NCBI RefSeq assembly: GCF_014218255.1
Contig: NZ_AP021872.1
Location: 1,240,001-1,304,000, forward strand
Source: Mycoavidus sp. B2-EB
GTDB taxonomy: Bacteria > Pseudomonadota > Gammaproteobacteria > Burkholderiales > Burkholderiaceae
Length of the DNA stretch: 64,000 nucleotides
Direction: 5' to 3'
The position numbers and the translations under genes are program-made. The notes beneath the pieces were generated by a model. The model had not been told where the DNA came from and did not search any database. It saw only the letters and a program-made list of their open reading frames with translations. Positions 43,898-53,679 of the stretch are shown in pieces (position 1 is the stretch's first letter; every line of letters begins with the position of its first letter).

Positions 43898-44296
43898 ATG
43901 AGTGCTATCCCGTTTGATGCGCTATTATTCGTTGAAACTCTCACCGAAACAGGCATTGATGAAAAGCAAGCCAGAGCCATTTCTACTGCAGTGCATGATT
44001 CGTATAAAATAGCGCAATTCGTCACTAAAATAGATCTCCGTTTGTTTGAATCCAGAATTCGCGCAGACCTAGAAAAGCTAGCCATCGAACTTCGCCATGA
44101 AATAAGCGATCTACGTAAAGACATGAATACGCAGTTTGCGGCAGTTGACGCTAAGTTTGCGGCGGTTTACGCTAAATTAGAGAGTCTTCAACTACATTTA
44201 GTGATTAAAATCAGCTCCATTGTTGGCGGCATTCTGATTGCAGGCTTGGGGGCCTTGGGCATTTTTATAAAAGCCCTTGTTTCAACCCCTCTATAG
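43898..44296 (+). CDS. Small coiled-coil membrane protein (DUF1640-like)
   Basis: A 132-residue protein. The ATG at 43898 has AAGG ten bases upstream; an upstream TTG (43889) is less likely. The N terminus DALLFVETLTETGIDEKQARAI and the helical middle with EISDLRKDMNTQFA resemble the CCDC90/DUF1640 family, whose members have a long coiled coil and one C-terminal membrane anchor, here SSIVGGILIAGLGALGIFIK. Short near-repeats (AAVDAKFAAVYAKLE) lie before the anchor. Such proteins are often in phage- or plasmid-derived islands of endosymbionts; this one is single, AT-rich and flanked by its own promoter region. Confidence 0.75.
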   Translation: MSAIPFDALLFVETLTETGIDEKQARAISTAVHDSYKIAQFVTKIDLRLFESRIRADLEKLAIELRHEISDLRKDMNTQFAAVDAKFAAVYAKLESLQLHLVIKISSIVGGILIAGLGALGIFIKALVSTPL

Positions 44297-44314
44297 CCAT
44301 TCCAGAAAAAACCG

Positions 44315-45034
44315 TCAAACAACATTTGTTGCGAGTAAAGCGCCCTCTTTTAGCCGCAAGATCCGATCACAACGCATAGCAAGCTCGGCATCATGCGTGA
44401 CAATCACAAAACTGGTATTTAAGGTCTGCGATAATTCAAGCAACAACTCAAATACTGTCTTGGCCGTGCTGGCATCAAGATTGCCGGTGGGTTCATCCGC
44501 TAGCACACAAGCAGGATCATTAACCAAGGCGCGTGCTACCGCCACCCGTTGCCGCTCTCCCCCTGACAGCTCGCCTGGACGATGCTTGGCACGCGCCATC
44601 AAGCCCATGCGCGCCAGCATTTGCGCAGCAATATCACGCGCCTTGGCCAGGGTAAGGCGACGGATCAAAAGTGGCATGGCAACATTATCTAGTGCGCTAA
44701 ATTCCGGCAGCAAATGATGAAATTGGTAGATAAAACCTAACGCTTGATTACGCAACGTAGTACGCTGCTGATCATTGAGCACACTAAATGCTTTACCCAA
44801 CAGGGACACATCCCCTTTATCCGGAGCATCCAGCCCACCTAAGATATGCAATAAAGTACTCTTGCCACAGCCTGATGCACCGACAATGGCAAGCTTTTCT
44901 CCGCGCTGCACTGTTAACTGTACATTCTGTAGAACTTCCAAGCGTGTGCTAGCCTGGGCAAAAGTTTTTGTAATTCCGCTGGCCTGCAACACGATTTCTG
45001 CAGCCGGATTTTGCGGCTGGCTGGGTTTATTCAT
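44315..45034 (-). CDS. lolD: Lipoprotein-releasing ABC transporter ATPase LolD
   Basis: ATPase of LolCDE, which hands outer membrane lipoproteins to LolA. An ATG at 45034 gives 239 residues ([11 protein letters not shown]) and overlaps the lolC stop by 8 bp; longer starts would lie well inside lolC. Walker [10 protein letters not shown], signature [15 protein letters not shown], Walker [10 protein letters not shown] and the H-loop THDAEL are present. LolA is encoded separately at 61850. Confidence 0.94.
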   Translation of the reverse strand: MNKPSQPQNPAAEIVLQASGITKTFAQASTRLEVLQNVQLTVQRGEKLAIVGASGCGKSTLLHILGGLDAPDKGDVSLLGKAFSVLNDQQRTTLRNQALGFIYQFHHLLPEFSALDNVAMPLLIRRLTLAKARDIAAQMLARMGLMARAKHRPGELSGGERQRVAVARALVNDPACVLADEPTGNLDASTAKTVFELLLELSQTLNTSFVIVTHDAELAMRCDRILRLKEGALLATNVV

Positions 45035-46280
45035 AACGCAAAGCCTCCGCAGGTTGCACGCGGGCAGCCTGCCAACTGGGGTATAGCGTTGCCAGCACAG
45101 ATAATAAACAAGAGATGGCACCAATTTTGGTCACATCTAATAGCTTGAGGTCTGATGGCAACTCGCTAATAAAATAAATACTAGGGGGCAAAAAGCGGAT
45201 ACCCAATATATGCTCGATAAACGGCACAATAGTCGGAATATTGACCGCAATTAAACAGCCTAACGCCACGCCCAGCAGAGTACCAATCAAACCAATGGTC
45301 ATGCCTTGCACCATAAAGATTTTCATAATCGAAGCCGGTTGTGCGCCTAGCGTGCGTAAGATGGCAATATCAGCCTGCTTGTTCGTCACGGTCATGACCA
45401 ATGAGGAAACTAAATTAAAGGTAGCGACTGCAATAATCAGCGTCAAAATAATGAACATCATACGTTTTTCAATTTGCACCGCCGCAAACCAAGTCTGGTT
45501 CTGTCGAGTCCAGTCTCGGATATAAAGGTTGCCTGACAATGAGCGGGTCAGCTCAAGAGCAATGTTTGGCGCACGCTGCATATCTTGTAAACGCAGCCGC
45601 ACGCCGGTTGGGCCGGCTAAACTGAAAAGCGTCTGCGCATCAGCGATATTCATTAAGGCTAAAGCACTATCAAACTCGTAATGTCCCGACTCAAAAATAC
45701 CGGTCACGGCAAATTGCTTGAACCGCGGCAGCATGCCAAGCGGCGTCAATGAGCCTTGCGGTACAAGCAAAATCAGTTTATCACCCACTTCGGCCCCAAG
45801 CTGTTGCGCTAGCTGCGCACCTAATACAATGCCAAAATCACCCGGCTTTAGATCCGCTAAACGCCCCGCCTTCATCTCCGCGCCTAGGCCCGATACGTGT
45901 TGCTCAAGAGATGGCTCTACCCCACGCAATACAACACCTCTCATCTCACCTTGGCGAGTCAATAACCCTTGCGCCTCGACATACGGCGCAGCCGCCAGCA
46001 CGGCTGGGTTGCGCAATGCTTCATGCGCGGTTTGCCGCCAATCAGTCAGTCTCCCGTTAGGCGCGAAAATTTCAACATGGGCAAGCACTGACAGCATCCG
46101 ATCACGCACTTCTTTTTGAAAACCGTTCATGACCGAGAGCACGATAATCAGCGCCGCTACGCCAAGCGCAATGCCCGTCATTGACATCAGCGCAATAAAA
46201 GAAATAAAGCCATTGCCGGTGGTCCTTTTACCTGCACGCGTATAGCGCCAGCCAATCTGCCATTCGTAAGGAAGTTTCAA
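45027..46280 (-). CDS. lolC: Lipoprotein-releasing system permease LolC/LolE
   Basis: Integral membrane part of the LolCDE lipoprotein sorting complex. The 417-residue protein has an N-terminal membrane helix ([22 protein letters not shown]), a large periplasmic domain (about 60-265) and three C-terminal helices ([41 protein letters not shown] and [20 protein letters not shown] by segments). One permease-type gene precedes lolD, as in many Burkholderia, where a single LolC/E paralogue (LolF type) may do both jobs. Typical length. Confidence 0.93.
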   Translation of the reverse strand: MKLPYEWQIGWRYTRAGKRTTGNGFISFIALMSMTGIALGVAALIIVLSVMNGFQKEVRDRMLSVLAHVEIFAPNGRLTDWRQTAHEALRNPAVLAAAPYVEAQGLLTRQGEMRGVVLRGVEPSLEQHVSGLGAEMKAGRLADLKPGDFGIVLGAQLAQQLGAEVGDKLILLVPQGSLTPLGMLPRFKQFAVTGIFESGHYEFDSALALMNIADAQTLFSLAGPTGVRLRLQDMQRAPNIALELTRSLSGNLYIRDWTRQNQTWFAAVQIEKRMMFIILTLIIAVATFNLVSSLVMTVTNKQADIAILRTLGAQPASIMKIFMVQGMTIGLIGTLLGVALGCLIAVNIPTIVPFIEHILGIRFLPPSIYFISELPSDLKLLDVTKIGAISCLLSVLATLYPSWQAARVQPAEALRYE

Positions 46281-46346
46281 GTTAAGCTACCAAAATCAAA
46301 AATCAATATTAAATGGGAGTGGAGTTTGCCATACAATGCGGTTGCT

Positions 46347-47522
46347 ATGACTATGCAATCTCCTGAGCTGCACCTTCTATTGCCGTTTTCGCTACCGGCC
46401 CAGCGCGCTGCCGACTATACGTTACCCGCTTTAGAGCAAGGTGCGCTAGCCAAATTCCTCGCCCGTGCAACCTTAACAGAAAAATCGGTCGGGACAGATT
46501 TTCAGCGTACATTACCGCATGAGCGCTGGCTGGCGCGGCGCTTTAATGTGATTGAATCAACTGCCATTGATGAAGCGCCGCTCGCGCCTTATATGCTGCT
46601 AGCCGATCAAGCACAAGCCCAAGCTGAGACAGCCGCTCATGCCGCCATGGATAGCCGTCTCAATCCTATCGCTCAACCAGACGAGACAACTGTTTGGGCG
46701 TGCGTAGAACCGGTGCATCTGCAACTTGCGCATGATCATCTCATTCTGATTGATCCAACGCATCTAATGCTTGCTGCGGATGAAGCCGCCGCCCTTCTTA
46801 AAACAGCTCAGCCGCTCATGACCTCACTAGGCATCACGCTGGTGGCGCCCACACCATTACGCTGGTATCTTTCAGCGCCCTCATTGCAAGGGATCTCAGG
46901 CGCTTCGCCACTACGCGCCGCTGGGCGTAATATTGAAATCTGGCTACCGCGCGAAACCCGAACAGACATGCCCTCACGCACATGGTTGAAGGTACAAAAT
47001 GAAGTCCAGATGGCTTGGTTTGAAGATCCGATCAATCATGCACGCGAAACCCGTGGCGCTTATACCGCAAATTCGATTTGGCTCTATGCACAAGGCTCAG
47101 AGCGGCCCGTCACCCGTCCGTTCACCTGTATTTTAGCGAAAACGCCTGCAGCACGCGGCCTCGCACTTGCCGCGGGATTAGACGCGCCGCATCAAATCGG
47201 CTTTCCACCGGCTCACTTTAACTTGCTTGCCCCCTTTACCACTGCGCCAACGACTCACGCAGGCGCAGCCAAAATACTGGTTGAGCTCGATGCTCTAAGC
47301 GCGCCATTTTTGCAGCAAGATTGGCCTGGCTGGGCAGCCACGCTCTCGGCTCTTGAGCAGAACTGGTTCGCCCCGGCACTTGCTGCACTACAGAATGGAG
47401 CCTTGCGAACCTTGACTGTAACTCTATGTGGCGAAGTTTCTTCAATCACACTAACCGCAACGCGCGCTGATCTGCGCAAATTCTGGCGGCGCCGATCAAC
47501 TGCCTCTTTGCTTGAAGCATGA
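46347..47522 (+). CDS. RpfE-like / phosphoglycerate-mutase-like protein next to recJ
   Basis: Conserved protein of 391 residues of unclear role. An ATG at 46347 starts MTMQSPELHLLLPF; a TTG at 46326 is also possible. It resembles the Xanthomonas RpfE-type regulatory proteins, which also stand beside recJ, and is sometimes annotated as cofactor-independent phosphoglycerate mutase-like. I see no phosphatase metal site, so an enzymatic role is not supported. The segments YMLLADQAQAQAE and PHQIGFPPAHFNLLAPF are the most distinctive. It ends in a 4-bp overlap with recJ. Confidence 0.7.
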   Translation: MTMQSPELHLLLPFSLPAQRAADYTLPALEQGALAKFLARATLTEKSVGTDFQRTLPHERWLARRFNVIESTAIDEAPLAPYMLLADQAQAQAETAAHAAMDSRLNPIAQPDETTVWACVEPVHLQLAHDHLILIDPTHLMLAADEAAALLKTAQPLMTSLGITLVAPTPLRWYLSAPSLQGISGASPLRAAGRNIEIWLPRETRTDMPSRTWLKVQNEVQMAWFEDPINHARETRGAYTANSIWLYAQGSERPVTRPFTCILAKTPAARGLALAAGLDAPHQIGFPPAHFNLLAPFTTAPTTHAGAAKILVELDALSAPFLQQDWPGWAATLSALEQNWFAPALAALQNGALRTLTVTLCGEVSSITLTATRADLRKFWRRRSTASLLEA

Positions 47523-49213
47523 CTCAAATTATTCCGCGCCTAGCTGCGCCTGCTCGTACTGAAGTTTTAATTCGTAGCGGATTACATCCTGTGCTGGCCC
47601 GCTTATATGCGGCACGCGGCATTTGCCACACCCATGAGGTTGAAACTCACTTTGCGCGCCTCATCGCGCCAGATCAACTCAAAGGCATGAGCGCCGCCAC
47701 CACCTTGCTTGCCGATACCCTTCAAACAGGCGGCAAAATGATCGTCATCGCAGACTATGATTGCGATGGTGCAACCGCTTGCGCCCTGGCTGTGCGGGGT
47801 CTACGCTTGTTTGGCGCACAGGTCGATTATCTAGTCCCTAATCGCTTTACATACGGCTATGGCCTGACTCCGGATATCGTTGCGCTGGCCGCTCAGCGAG
47901 AACCTAAGCTCCTGATTACAGTTGATAATGGCATTGCCAGCGTCGATGGGGTTGCTGCCGCCACGGCGCTCGGCCTAGATGTGCTGATCACGGATCACCA
48001 TCTGCCTGGAGCAACATTACCCACTGCCCGCGCAATTGTTAACCCAAATCAACCAGGCTGCACATTTACGAGTAAAAACCTCGCTGGGGTAGGGGTTATG
48101 TTTTATGTTTTACTTGCCTTACGCGCTGAACTCCGTAAGCGCGGCGCCTTTAACAGCCGTCCAGAACCCCGCCTGGATAGCTTACTTGATCTAGTTGCGC
48201 TTGGCACTGTAGCGGATGTGGTTAAACTCGATGCCAATAACCGAATCCTGGTTGCCCAAGGACTCGCGCGCATCCGCTCTGGCCGGATGCAACCTGGCAT
48301 TGCTGCCCTCTTTCGCGTCGCTGGCCGCGATGCGAAATGCGCGTCAGGTTTTGATCTTGGTTTTGCGCTTGGCCCCCGCCTTAACGCCGCCGGCCGCTTA
48401 GCGGATATGACGCTTGGCATTGAATGCTTGCTGACGGATGATGTTGGGCGCGCTTGGGCGCTGGTGCAACAACTGGATGCCATCAACCGCGAGCGGCGCG
48501 AAATCGAAGCCGAGATGCAACAAACAGCATTTGCTGAACTAAGTGAGGTTGATCCATCGGGTTGTGCCACCCTGACCCTCTTCAATCCAAGTTGGCACCA
48601 AGGCGTCATAGGGATTGTCGCAGGACGGCTCAAAGAACGTTTTTTCCGGCCCACGATAACCTTTGCGCCAGCGGATGACGGTGGCGAGCTGGTTAAAGGC
48701 TCTGGACGCTCGATTCCAGGCTTTCATTTACGGGATGCGCTCGATCTGATTTCAAAGCGGCATACAGGTTTATTAATCCAATTTGGCGGCCATGCAATGG
48801 CGGCTGGATTGACCCTACGCACCGTCGATGTACCGCACTTTAAGCAAGCTTTTGAAGCAATTGGCCGAGAATGGCTGGGTCCTAACGCATTGACCCGCGT
48901 GTTAGAAACGGATGGCGATCTTGAAGAGGCTTATTTCACCCCGCAGTTTGTTGAATTACTCGACAATTTAGTTTGGGGGCAAGGTTTTCCAGCACCGATT
49001 TTCTCTACTGAATTTGAGATTGCCTCACAAGCATTAGTCAAAGAGCGGCATCTAAAGCTCCAATTAATACGCGGCAGACACCGTTATCAAGCGATTTGGT
49101 TCAACCGCACAGAGCCATTGCCGGCCCGCGCACTGATTGCCTACCGGCTGGTACGCGATACTTGGAATGGCGTTGCACGCCTGCAATTGGTGGTGGAGCA
49201 TGCGCTTGGTTAA
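47519..49213 (+). CDS. recJ: Single-stranded-DNA-specific exonuclease RecJ
   Basis: 5'-3' exonuclease for recombination and mismatch repair. The 564-residue protein has the DHH motifs: VIADYDCDGATACALA, ITVDNGIAS, DHHLPGATLP and LVALGTVADVVKL, then DHHA1 domain features GVIGIVAGRLKERF and GGHAMAAGLTL. Translation is coupled to the upstream RpfE-like gene. A 162-bp gap with a short hairpin-poor sequence leads to prfB. Confidence 0.95.
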   Translation: MTQIIPRLAAPARTEVLIRSGLHPVLARLYAARGICHTHEVETHFARLIAPDQLKGMSAATTLLADTLQTGGKMIVIADYDCDGATACALAVRGLRLFGAQVDYLVPNRFTYGYGLTPDIVALAAQREPKLLITVDNGIASVDGVAAATALGLDVLITDHHLPGATLPTARAIVNPNQPGCTFTSKNLAGVGVMFYVLLALRAELRKRGAFNSRPEPRLDSLLDLVALGTVADVVKLDANNRILVAQGLARIRSGRMQPGIAALFRVAGRDAKCASGFDLGFALGPRLNAAGRLADMTLGIECLLTDDVGRAWALVQQLDAINRERREIEAEMQQTAFAELSEVDPSGCATLTLFNPSWHQGVIGIVAGRLKERFFRPTITFAPADDGGELVKGSGRSIPGFHLRDALDLISKRHTGLLIQFGGHAMAAGLTLRTVDVPHFKQAFEAIGREWLGPNALTRVLETDGDLEEAYFTPQFVELLDNLVWGQGFPAPIFSTEFEIASQALVKERHLKLQLIRGRHRYQAIWFNRTEPLPARALIAYRLVRDTWNGVARLQLVVEHALG

Positions 49214-49375
49214 ACCATGGTTTTCATCGCATAGCAAAACCTTTGGGCGGTGACGGTCGCGCTCACAACAGCCCTGATTGATTCAATCATAGATACAGAC
49301 TGAGGCCAAGCTTATAGGGCGCCATCCTCGCCAATCCGCTATAATTCTTTTTTTTCAGCAAAGAATACGCTTAAT

Positions 49376-50480
49376 ATGGAAGCAGAACGTCTAAACTCCA
49401 TCAATGCCACCCTAACCAGCTTATGCACTCGTGCTGAAGAGCTTCGGGGGTTTCTTTGACTATGATGCCAAAAAAATCCGTTTAGGCGCCCTGAATCAAG
49501 AGCTTGAAGATCCTGCTATCTGGAGCGATACAAAGCGCACCCAAGCTCTTGGCAAAGAAAAAAAACAGCTCGAAGGAGTGGTCACTATGCTCACTTCTTT
49601 GGATGGTGACTTACGCAATACCCAAGACCTTTTCGAGCTAGCGCGCGAAGAAGCAGATGAAGACATGCTTTCAGCCGTCGAAGTAGACGTCACTACGTTA
49701 GCCGTCCACGTGGCAGATATTGAATTTCGCCGTATGTTCAATCACCCAGCTGACCCTAATCATTGCTTTGTGGATATCCAAGCAGGTGCAGGCGGAACCG
49801 AAGCGTGTGATTGGGCCTCTATGCTCTTGCGACAATATCTCCGCTACTGCGAACGCAAAGGTTTTAAAACCAGCTTGCTAGAAGAATCCGCAGGCGAGGT
49901 CGCAGGCATTAAAAGCGCAACAATTAAGGTCGAAGGCGAATATGCGTATGGCTACTTACGGACTGAAACCGGTGTGCACCGACTTGTGCGTAAATCTCCG
50001 TTTGACTCATCTGGCGGACGACATACGTCATTCGCTTCTGTATTTGTCTATCCGGAAGTGGATGATTCAATCGAAGTAGACGTTAATCCAGCTGATTTAC
50101 GAATTGACACGTTCCGCGCCTCGGGCGCAGGCGGACAGCATATTAATAAAACGGATTCCGCCGTGCGCATCACCCACATGCCTAGCGGGATCGTCGTGCA
50201 ATGCCAAAGCGACCGCTCGCAGCACCGTAATCGGGCTGAAGCGATGGCCATGCTAAAGGCGCGTTTATATGAAGCTGAACTGCGCAAACGGCAGGCCGAA
50301 CAAGACAAACTTGAATCCAACAAAACCGATGTGGGCTGGGGCCATCAAATCCGCTCTTATGTACTGGATCAAAGCCGTATTAAAGATTTACGCACGGGTG
50401 TCGAAATCAGCAATACGCGCGCAGTATTAGATGGCGATCTTGATGACTTGATCAGCGCCAGCCTAAAACAAGGTGTATAA
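49376..50480 (+). CDS. prfB: Peptide chain release factor 2, with programmed +1 frameshift
   Basis: Recognises UGA and UAA stop codons. The ATG at 49376 opens 27 codons ([16 protein letters not shown] to GFL), then an in-frame TGA at 49457-49459. Shifting +1 at CTTTGAC continues as [12 protein letters not shown] to the stop at 50480, 367 residues in all, the normal RF2 length. The body has the GGQ peptidyl-hydrolase motif ([14 protein letters not shown]) and the SPF stop-codon anticodon loop (KSPFDSSG). Any frame that starts only after the shift is a truncated annotation. lysS follows by 20 bp. Confidence 0.96.
49445..49460 (+). promoter_or_regulatory. Programmed +1 frameshift site in prfB
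   Basis: CGGGGGTTTCTTTGAC: a Shine-Dalgarno-like GGGGG lies three bases before CTT-TGA-C, the same layout as in E. coli prfB (AGGGGGTATCTTTGAC). Low RF2 makes ribosomes pause at TGA and slip by +1, giving autoregulation. This is a well-known feedback device, here fully conserved. Confidence 0.93.
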
Positions 50481-50500
50481 ACATTCGCTAGAAATAAATT

Positions 50501-52009
50501 ATGACTGATGCCACCCCAGTGCCGACCAGTATTCATGAGCGGCAAGAAAAATTAAACACATTACGCGCGCAAGGTTGCGCCTATCCAAACGATTTTCGGC
50601 CCACCCATCAAGCCAGCGAGCTCCACACCCAATATGCGGAGGCTGACAAAGAAACGCTTGCAGCGCACGCTCTCGAAGTGACGCTTGCCGGACGCATGAT
50701 GCTCAAGCGTATTATGGGTAAAGCCAGCTTCGCTACGGTTCAAGATGGCGCGGCGCAAATTCAATTTTTTATTACTCCCGCCGAAGCCGGGCCAGAAACC
50801 TACGAAGCGTTTAAAAAATGGGATCTCGGCGATATTATTGCGGCGCGTGGTTTACTTTTTCGCACGAATAAGGGGGAGCTGTCGATACGCTGTACCAGCC
50901 TACGGTTATTAACGAAAGCGTTACGGCCGCTGCCCGACAAATTCCATGGACTCGCTGATCAGGACATGCGCTATCGGCAACGTTATGTCGATTTGATCGT
51001 TACGCCAAGTACCCGCAAAACCTTTATCGCGCGCACGAACACAATTTCATCTATCCGCCGCCAGATGGAAGCTGCGGATTTTCTTGAAGTTGAAACACCG
51101 ATGCTGCACCCGATCCCCGGGGGGGCTGCCGCCCAGCCTTTCGAGACGCATCATAATGCACTCGATATGCAAATGTTTTTGCGGATTGCGCCAGAGCTTT
51201 ATTTGAAACGGCTGATTGTGGGTGGCTTTAAACGCGTCTTTGAGATCAACCGTAATTTTCGTAATGAAGGTGTCTCGCCGCGGCATAACCCCGAATTTAC
51301 GATGATGGAATTCTACGCAGCTTATACTGATTATCAGTGGCTGATGGATTTCACCGAAAAATTGATTCAATACGCTGCAATTGACGCGTTAGGCACTGCC
51401 CAGATTCACTATCAAGGCCAAGAGCTCAACCTGACAGCACCCTTTCAGCGCTTAACTATCACGCAAGCGATTACACACTATAATAGTGTCTACCGTGATG
51501 CGCCTTTAAGCGATAAATCGTTTTTGACCAACGAGCTTAAAAAGCTAGGCGTGAATATTCACGATGTCAAATTTCTCAATGCAGGCATTGGCGCACTCCA
51601 GCTCGCGTTATTTGAAGAGACAACTGAAGCCAAGCTATGGCAGCCGACTTATATTATTGATTATCCGCTTGAAGTCTCACCGCTAGCGCGGGCATCAGAT
51701 ACTCAACCCGGCCTTACCGAGCGCTTCGAACTCTTTATTGCTGGCCGCGAAATTGCCAATGGCTTTTCTGAATTAAACGACCCGCAAGACCAAGCCACAC
51801 GCTTTAAGAAACAGGTCGAGCAGAAGAATGCTGGGGACGCAGAAGCCATGTACTATGATGCCGATTATATTCGCGCACTTGAATACGGGATGCCCCCTAC
51901 TGGCGGCTGCGGTATTGGCATCGATCGGCTGGTTATGTTATTGACTGATAATGCGAGTATCCGCGATGTGATCTTGTTCCCGCATCTACGGCGCGAAGAT
52001 CCGGCATAA
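50501..52009 (+). CDS. lysS: Lysyl-tRNA synthetase (class II)
   Basis: Charges tRNA-Lys. The 502-residue protein has an N-terminal OB-fold ([23 protein letters not shown] by segments) and the class II catalytic domain with motif 2 [20 protein letters not shown] by segments and motif 3 [16 protein letters not shown]. Downstream of prfB in the prfB-lysS pair that is common in proteobacteria. Typical length. Confidence 0.96.
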   Translation: MTDATPVPTSIHERQEKLNTLRAQGCAYPNDFRPTHQASELHTQYAEADKETLAAHALEVTLAGRMMLKRIMGKASFATVQDGAAQIQFFITPAEAGPETYEAFKKWDLGDIIAARGLLFRTNKGELSIRCTSLRLLTKALRPLPDKFHGLADQDMRYRQRYVDLIVTPSTRKTFIARTNTISSIRRQMEAADFLEVETPMLHPIPGGAAAQPFETHHNALDMQMFLRIAPELYLKRLIVGGFKRVFEINRNFRNEGVSPRHNPEFTMMEFYAAYTDYQWLMDFTEKLIQYAAIDALGTAQIHYQGQELNLTAPFQRLTITQAITHYNSVYRDAPLSDKSFLTNELKKLGVNIHDVKFLNAGIGALQLALFEETTEAKLWQPTYIIDYPLEVSPLARASDTQPGLTERFELFIAGREIANGFSELNDPQDQATRFKKQVEQKNAGDAEAMYYDADYIRALEYGMPPTGGCGIGIDRLVMLLTDNASIRDVILFPHLRREDPA

Positions 52010-52109
52010 CGCAATTGAGCCATGGTCGATCCGACTCTTCTTAATTTTATACGTCTTCAACAATTTCTTACACATTTAAACAACTGTCAACGCGCGGATC
52101 ACAGACACT

Positions 52110-52132
52110 ACGTTTCATAGCAAACGAAACGT
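52110..52132. promoter_or_regulatory. Inverted repeat upstream of the glycine-zipper gene
   Basis: ACGTTTC (52110-52116) and GAAACGT (52126-52132) are exact inverted copies around 9 bp, 18 bp before the ATG at 52151. A direct repeat CTGTCAACG brackets the region (52084 and 52133). The position near the start fits a regulator operator or an RNA hairpin that affects translation. No known factor assigned. Confidence 0.35.
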
Positions 52133-52150
52133 CTGTCAACGGGATCCAGC

Positions 52151-52807
52151 ATGAAAAACTCAAGCACGCCTGCAACTCACCGTTCTAATCAACTTCATCC
52201 GCTGGTTGCGCTCGCCACAGCGGCTGTGCTGATCACGTGCTTGATCGTGGTCGCCGCGGTTACGGACGTTCTGCCAACCGCATTGAGTAAAACCACTCCC
52301 AGTCAAGCGCTACCAAATTCAAGCGCGCCGAATCATTTAGCGCAGATCATGCCTGCGCCGGTCGCAAGCGATGCACAGCCACCCCACACCGTGCAAACCA
52401 ACGGCCCAATCCAGTCCGTGCAACCCGATACCGCTCAGCCCGTAGTTAGCCAATCACAACCTGCCGTGTCATGCGTATTATGCGGCGTAGTTGAGTCAGT
52501 ACGAGTCGTGCAATTGCCTGGGCATAGCACTGGCGTTGGCGCACTAGGCGGTGCCGTCGCCGGCGGCGTCGTGGGCAATCAGTTTGGCAGTGGTAGCGGC
52601 CGCACTGCCATGACACTCCTTGGCGCTTTAGGCGGTGGGCTCGCCGGTAATTCAGTCGAGCGCAATCTCAACACTCATGCTATTTACAAAGTCAGAGTGA
52701 GAATGGAAAACGGCTACCGGCAAACCTTTACTTATCACTATGCGCCCCCTTATCAACCCGGTCATCGAGTGCGCGTGCTACACGGCTCACTTTCACGCAT
52801 TACCTAA
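52151..52807 (+). CDS. Glycine-zipper 2TM domain membrane protein
   Basis: A 218-residue protein with an N-terminal membrane segment (VALATAAVLITCLIVVAAV), a Pro/Ser/Thr-rich linker of about 80 residues, and a glycine zipper (GALGGAVAGGVVGNQFGSG and ALGGGLAGNSVERNL) followed by YKVRVRMENGYRQTFTY. This is the Rick_17kDa_Anti / SlyB-type domain of envelope proteins. The long linker suggests it reaches across the periplasm from an inner-membrane anchor to the zipper. Preceded by an inverted repeat. Confidence 0.85.
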   Translation: MKNSSTPATHRSNQLHPLVALATAAVLITCLIVVAAVTDVLPTALSKTTPSQALPNSSAPNHLAQIMPAPVASDAQPPHTVQTNGPIQSVQPDTAQPVVSQSQPAVSCVLCGVVESVRVVQLPGHSTGVGALGGAVAGGVVGNQFGSGSGRTAMTLLGALGGGLAGNSVERNLNTHAIYKVRVRMENGYRQTFTYHYAPPYQPGHRVRVLHGSLSRIT

Positions 52808-52864
52808 GTCCTAAACGCTTAATCTGGTCAACCGTTTCAAATCCGGGCAAGTTATACTAGTGAA

Positions 52865-53644
52865 ATGAAACTCGCAAGCTGGAACATTAATTCACTCAAC
52901 GTCCGCCTCCCACATGTTATCGACTGGCTTAGCGCTAATCCAGTCGATGTGCTTTGTTTGCAAGAACTCAAACTGCCAAATGAAAAGTTCCCTTATGCGC
53001 AGTTAAAAGCCATTGGCTATCACAGCTTCTACTTAGGCCAAAAAACCTATAATGGGGTCGCTATCCTCGCGCGGGACGGCACACCATTTAATGAAGCTAG
53101 CATCCAACGCAATATTCCGGGTTTTGACGATCCGCAGCAACGGCTGCTTGCAGTTACGCTGAACGGCATCCGCATCATTTGCGCGTATTTCCCGAACGGC
53201 CAAGCGCCAGGAACCGACAAATTCGCTTATAAACTCAAATGGATGGACGCACTAAGTCATTGGCTGGTGGGCGAATTGGCGGCACACGAACGGTTAGCCT
53301 TACTCGGAGATTACAATATTGCCCCGGCTGAGTGCGATGTACACGATCCCTTGGCCTGGGAAGGGCACAATCTGGTTTCTCCCGATGAGCGAGCGGCATT
53401 TGCCAAACTGTGCGCACTGGGTCTTACCGACGCCTTCCGCTGCTTTGAACAAGCTGAAAAATCTTATAGTTGGTGGGATTACCGCATGCTTTCGTTTCGT
53501 CGCAATGCCGGACTCAGAATTGATCACATCCTGCTCTCGCCTCCCCTGACGGCGGCTTGCGAACGCTGCATTATTGATAAAACCCCGCGTGGCTGGCTCC
53601 AGCCCTCTGACCATGCTCCGGTCATTGCAGAAATCAGAGATTGA
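52865..53644 (+). CDS. xthA: Exodeoxyribonuclease III
   Basis: AP endonuclease and 3' exonuclease for base excision repair. The 259-residue protein has the endonuclease/exonuclease/phosphatase fold: ASWNINSLNVRLPH, CLQELKLPNEKFP, YNGVAILARDG, LLGDYNIAPAECDVHDP, SWWDYRM and LRIDHILLS with the final catalytic SDHAPVIAEI. It converges with the LysR gene downstream, with 35 bp between. Confidence 0.95.
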   Translation: MKLASWNINSLNVRLPHVIDWLSANPVDVLCLQELKLPNEKFPYAQLKAIGYHSFYLGQKTYNGVAILARDGTPFNEASIQRNIPGFDDPQQRLLAVTLNGIRIICAYFPNGQAPGTDKFAYKLKWMDALSHWLVGELAAHERLALLGDYNIAPAECDVHDPLAWEGHNLVSPDERAAFAKLCALGLTDAFRCFEQAEKSYSWWDYRMLSFRRNAGLRIDHILLSPPLTAACERCIIDKTPRGWLQPSDHAPVIAEIRD

Positions 53645-53679
53645 CTGAGACGCCAGTGCCAAACTCAAACGAATGCACT

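Noticed and set aside
48103-48654. Minus-strand open frame of 183 codons inside recJ
   Set aside because: Shadow of recJ; Arg/Ser-rich artefact without a start signal.
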